Made by a program: the position numbers and the translations under genes. The notes beneath the pieces were generated by a model that saw nothing but the letters and a program-made list of their open reading frames with translations, did no database searches and was not told where the DNA came from. Positions 59,334 to 64,000 of a stretch of 64,000 bases of DNA are shown here, one piece after another (the stretch's first letter is position 1; each line of letters starts with the position of its first letter). The stretch spans positions 7,792,017 to 7,856,016 of the forward strand of contig NC_084677.1 in the NCBI RefSeq assembly GCF_028389875.1. The letters are read 5' to 3'. The stretch comes from Rhea pennata (taxonomy: Eukaryota; Chordata; Aves; Rheiformes; Rheidae).

Positions 59334-62300
59334 CTAGTGCTGGAACCAGCAGCAGCATAGACAATGTTATGTGCCTAAAAGCAGCATACTCAAGATAACT
59401 GAGGCCAGCTGGTATTTCTGTCTCTATGCAGAGGAGTTTTTCATGAGAGCTCAGACACTTCTAATTCTGTAGATCAGGACAACTTTATTGTTACAAATTA
59501 TCAGTAAAAATGCATACAGTGTAAAAACAAGGAAGTAAAATTATCAACACGTAACAGTTCAGAACTCTATTATTTCAATGTATGCATATTCTTATGCAAA
59601 GGTATGAAGGATTTTGTTATGTTAAATTTCTCTGAGGAATAAGCACATTCCTGGTACTGTGTGGGGAAAAGTGTGTCTCATTTATGCATTTTTTTTGATT
59701 AGTATACTTAAAATATGGAGAGTAACAGCTGAGACACTTTCACCTAAGGTATTTATAGATACACTACTGTAAGACTACCTTATGAGTAAGATAGGTATAT
59801 GTCCTAACATATAAACTGACTTCTGAGAAGATAACAGCCTAAAGACATGAAGGAAGAATGTGAAACTGGTGAAGAGATACCAAGAAGGCTGTTTTTCTTA
59901 ACGGTGTGCATACTGATAAGGGAAAAATCAACTAGGATAGAATAAGAAAACGATTAAATGCTTTATTTACATTTTTTAGCCATCTCATTCTTATCTTGGC
60001 CTGCCTACATATTGGGGCACTTCTTTGGAAAAAGGTCAGTTTCTCCAGAATTTACTGTTAAGTGAGTTTCAGTTCTGGAGAACAAGACAGCATTTTTGTG
60101 CAGGTTTAAAGGCAATATGCTGCTTTCACAAACCAGCCATTTACACTAATATGAGATGGAAAAGGTTTTTTTTTTTTGATCTTTCAAATGTACTCGTTAT
60201 GGCTTAATGCTTGTGAGGAAGCAATCCTGCAACTGAATGGGAGAGGTTGTAGGGTATTTTTTTGTTTGTTTTTAAGTAGTTGATATTCTCCTGTTTGGTT
60301 TCTTTTGACTGATTACAGTTTCTTGTCATTGTACTGAAATCACTGCTCTGGTCTCACGGTTTTTCTGGGTGAAAAGCTTTCTTTCATATGCTTCATATTC
60401 ATAGTCATAACACTTAAATTCATTAACAGTTGAACTGGTTTCTCTACTGTTGCTTCTAGCTGGTCTACCCAAATGGTTAGTTTATTTTGGATGCTGGAAG
60501 GGCTTTCATCTTCAGGGCTGGTATCTGCTATTCAGAATAAACTCAAACTGAAATGAAGAAGAGATGAAATCTAAGTAAGTGTTTAATAAGCTCTTAAAGG
60601 ATTAAAAATAACAAGAGACATGTAGTACAAAGGAAATCTATAAAAGGGAAAAATAGTATCAGACATTATTATGACACTGTCACAAAGCTGGGGAAAAAAG
60701 TACTGCAGAATTTTAGCTGCAAGTATTATTGCTGTTAGTGTGGTTAACTGAGCTTGTGATCTTCTACAGTTCCAAAACCCTTTCCTCAGAAATGGGTAAT
60801 GTAAACTAGAAGCATTAGTTGATTTCATTCTTGTTTGAAAGTATATAAATTTGAAAATACATGGATCTCATTTAAAATGAAAAAAGGTACAAAAATATGT
60901 TACTGTTCATATACTTTATATACAGTTTATATAATATGAATTGCTGATTATTATATGAAACCAAATAAATTATTCAGACAAAAAAAGATTGAAAACAAAA
61001 ATGGTATCTGAAAAGTAGAATTCAAGAGGACAATTATTTTATACACTTCCAGTGCCTCTTCTACAAAGCTAATTAGGAGGAAATAAGAAAGTCATTAGGG
61101 AACATGAATCAGGGAGGTTATTGTGTCCCTCTGAGTGAATACCAGAAAGGATAAGAAAAACAGAGGAGGAGAAGGAGGAAGAATTCCAGGAATAGAATCA
61201 TTTTTGCTTATGTCTATAGTGAGTTTTATTATCTGATTTCCTCATATGATACTGAGTAATAACCATACATGGTAATAGAGCAGTGCAAATATTCAGAAAA
61301 AGAAATGGAAAATTACCATTGAGGAGGAATTTCCACAGGGACAAAATTTCGGTTGCACAAGTGAACAAATGCTGCTGCTAAGCTGCAGGCAGCTTTCAAC
61401 TCATTTGATTCACAGGTGTCATACAGACACATGCTGTAGAATGGTTCGGGGTCCACCTTAAATACAAAGCAGTTTTGTTTTGGTGTTTGGTATACAGAGT
61501 AAAAGTATGCCTCTCTTCTGCCCGCCAGACTCTCCCTTGACGTGAGAACAGAAAAATCTCACCAGTCAAGAACTGAAAAGGAGGTCTCAGTTCGTTTGTT
61601 GATTTTTTCCTGCCAACTCCCCCACCCCAGGTCTCCCTTGTTAAAATATTCACAGAGCATCTCAATTCACTAGCTGATTTTCAGGTTTTTACTTGTTTTT
61701 CCAAATTGTAGACTCATATGCTAAAGAGTATTGTGAAGTCATGCCACTATTTTGTAGCTCTCAGGGACCCTACTTTATGGTGATAGACACTTTTTTTTAG
61801 TTCTAGATTATTCTGATTAAAGTTATCTACAACTAAACTTTATCCTCTCAATAATTAATGCATACAGCTCTGAAATACGGTGTCTGGGCATTCAGATAGT
61901 TCACTGGTGACCCCAGTTATACTTACAACTTTGAAGCAGTTCCTAAGAAGAGAGTGAGCTTTTTCAAAAAGCACTTCACAGACACTTTGCTTAGCTGTCC
62001 TGGTACATGGCTGCACTTTCTTCTGTATGAGACTGCACTTGTTCACCTGAGAAAACAGAATCAAGCAACTTTTTTTTTAACATCACAGTGCACGCTCAAG
62101 AGTGAGACAGTTTGGAAGAAGATACCGGCAGCTCACTGCACTGCTCTGTGTAACATTTATTCATTAAGATTGAGAAGTGCCTTGCAGTCTTCATAAATGA
62201 AACAAAGTATCTGTCTTGCTTATAAATATTACATATTACAGACATTGTTTCCTTTTTCTATTGATTTTGTTATTCATTAAAGGATTTTGGTGGGTGGCTG

Positions 62301-62649
62301 CTGACACAGTAAGTAGTTGGCTTGCAATCTTTGAGTTTATAAATGATAAATTAAAGTTGTGCTTTTACTAGAACTTTCTGTTGGAGAAAAATTCTGTATA
62401 TCCTTATTAGGACATTAATATGCAATATATAACAAGAAGGCTTTAAGAATAAAAACGTCCGTACAACTACAAGCATTTCTGGTAAATGAAATGTGAATGA
62501 ATTTTGTTGTACATGGTTTAGGTCAGGTCCTTTACCTTTCCAGTTAAGAGCTAATAATAAGAAATATTAATAGAATCAGCAATAAGCAGCATTTGCTAAA
62601 GTTTGTTATGATTTATTTTGACTGAACACTGCTTTTAAGATGTTGTATC

Positions 62650-62682
62650 AGATCAGTTTTTTTTTTTTTTTTTTTAGATCAG
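62650..62682 (-). mobile_element. T19 tract flanked by 7-bp direct repeats
   Basis: AGATCAG (62650-62656), 19 T, AGATCAG (62676-62682). Read on the minus strand this is a bare poly(A) tail between two copies of a 7-bp sequence, the footprint expected if retroposition inserted only the tail. Chance or slippage cannot be excluded. Confidence 0.35.
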
Positions 62683-64000
62683 TCATGTCTTTAGATGCCA
62701 AAGCACTGAATTTAGAAGACCTATTAGAAAAATGTAAACTCAAGTTACTGAAATGTAATTAAGGAAAAAATTTTAATTGCCAGTTTAACTTCCCACATAA
62801 CCCTCTTCCTGAAGGGATCAGACATTTGCAAAGTTCCTTATTAACTTCATTTTGTACAGCAACTGGTTTTGTAACACTAGAACTTCACTGATTCTATTTG
62901 CAAGGTCAATTTATGATGTAGGCTAAATAGTAATAAACTCCCAGTAGTGACTTTCCAGTCTGAGTTTGTAATTCAATGCAAGATTACTCCTACAAGGCAG
63001 AAGGATTGACTGCTTTTACTTCAAGCTTAGATACTTGGCCAGATTTAACTTGATTGCTTTCTTACTTTCTGTAGTACATACATTTTGTGGTAAAAATTCT
63101 GTTCAGGAAAGACACTTGCAAGCATCCAGTTTATCAGCACAGGTGAATATACTGGCTATTTAAACTAGTAAACTATTTCTGGATTATCATCCCTTCCTAC
63201 CTCTTTAGAAAAGTTTCTAAGACTTGGTAATAGTTCCTGACTTGGTACATTTGTATTTCTGGCCATTGCTTTAATGATGTATGACAACAGTACATTATCA
63301 GCAAGTCAATCTTCTTAATACTTTTTTTCTGAACAAGATATGACTGCAAGCAGCACAGAGTTCAGCTAGTGTCATCTATAAATTCTTCTTGGCGGTGCGC
63401 AGCACTGCGAAGATGCTGTGTGGCACACAATGAAATGTACTGCTCGATAGTGGAAGCACAGCCGTTAGGACATCAGCCACTTAAAGAAGGTCATCTGTGC
63501 CTCCCCCGCTTGTTTACGATGGTGAGTTTCTTAGGTATTACTTTTAATTGATTTTTATTTCTAGTACAACTTCTCCTTTGGTTCTTTGGTTCAGGTGATT
63601 GCATTTTACCACTAGATAGAATGAAAGAAGGTAGTAATGTATTAGAAGTTAATATCTGTAGCAATTAAGAAAGCTATACTAGCAGTCAGTCACATCACGA
63701 TCCCATCCCATCGCTCACAAAAACATAATCTGGAAAATCACTAGATGCAACTCTCCAACAACAAGGAAGAGTACAAGAAACTTGAAGCTATCATCGTTCT
63801 TAGGTAAAGTACTGATTTTTTTCTTTGTAGTAAAGTTTCAAATTATGTTTCAAGGGATTTAGAGGAATAAATACTTATCATCAACACAGCTTGAAAGCAC
63901 AGTAAGGTTACATTCTGAGTTTGTTCAACTGTATTCACCAACTGCTGTGTACATGTGCACATTTTTGTGTTTAGATTATCTTCCTGTGATTGATAAATTC

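Larger units (their letters stand above)
54160..64000. other. Intergenic downstream of RMI2
   Basis: No gene seen; frames are at most 99 codons. Contains C12 (57793-57804), (AAGT)n (57987-58000), a CTCF-like minus-strand motif (57956-57968), an inverted repeat (59310-59333), T19 with flanking 7-bp direct repeats (62650-62682), and a small CpG-richer patch at about 63393-63520 that ends in a donor-like ATG|GTGAGT. In mammals LITAF is the next gene on this side; no LITAF exon was recognised. Confidence 0.55.

Noticed and set aside
1-64000. CRISPR arrays, operons, insertion sequences, ribosome-binding sites
   Set aside because: The window is vertebrate nuclear DNA; no regularly spaced repeats or prokaryotic gene structure are present.

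Overview
The window is vertebrate nuclear DNA, most likely from a bird. Coding sequence is sparse, introns are spliceosomal, two CpG-rich promoters are visible, and interspersed repeats are few: one element with a CR1-type tail and some old MIR/CORE-SINE-like remnants. The predicted proteins read as bird-like orthologues of SOCS1 and RMI2. The species cannot be fixed from the sequence alone.

Only two protein-coding genes can be supported. SOCS1 is on the minus strand (CDS 21699-22322, intact single coding exon, 207 aa). A noncoding first exon lies near 24254-24447, and the promoter sits in a CpG island at about 23.85-24.87 kb. RMI2 is on the plus strand (CDS joined from 51898-52183 and 53664-53812, 144 aa) with its own CpG island. 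They are divergent and about 27 kb apart. This is the order and orientation found in mammals, but the mammalian protamine/transition-protein cluster (PRM1-3, TNP2) between them was not seen here.

Region by region: 1-21.4 kb is noncoding sequence downstream of SOCS1 (old repeat fragments, homopolymers, an 11-bp-arm homeodomain-type inverted repeat and a kappaB palindrome). 21.4-24.9 kb is SOCS1 with its 3' UTR (miR-155 8-mer, palindromic poly(A) signal), intron, upstream ORFs and a compact GAS/E-box/ISRE/AP-1 promoter. 24.9-51.6 kb is intergenic. It holds a triple-GAAA interferon-type element about 3 kb upstream of SOCS1, CTCF-like motifs, a MIR remnant, a tRNA-Val-like/CR1-tailed SINE, an unexplained open-frame segment at 43.3-43.7 kb and a pair of ISREs. 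51.6-54.2 kb is RMI2. 54.2-64 kb has no supported gene.

Functionally, SOCS1 is the feedback inhibitor of JAK/STAT cytokine signalling, and its promoter carries the STAT and IRF sites expected for such feedback. RMI2 is the small OB-fold subunit of the BLM-TOP3A-RMI1-RMI2 dissolvasome. The two genes are neighbours by synteny and not by shared function. The least ordinary items are the tRNA/CR1 composite SINE, two homopolymer tracts flanked by short direct repeats, the SOCS1 uORF arrangement, the 21-bp in-frame duplication in RMI2, and the open-frame segment at 43.3 kb.
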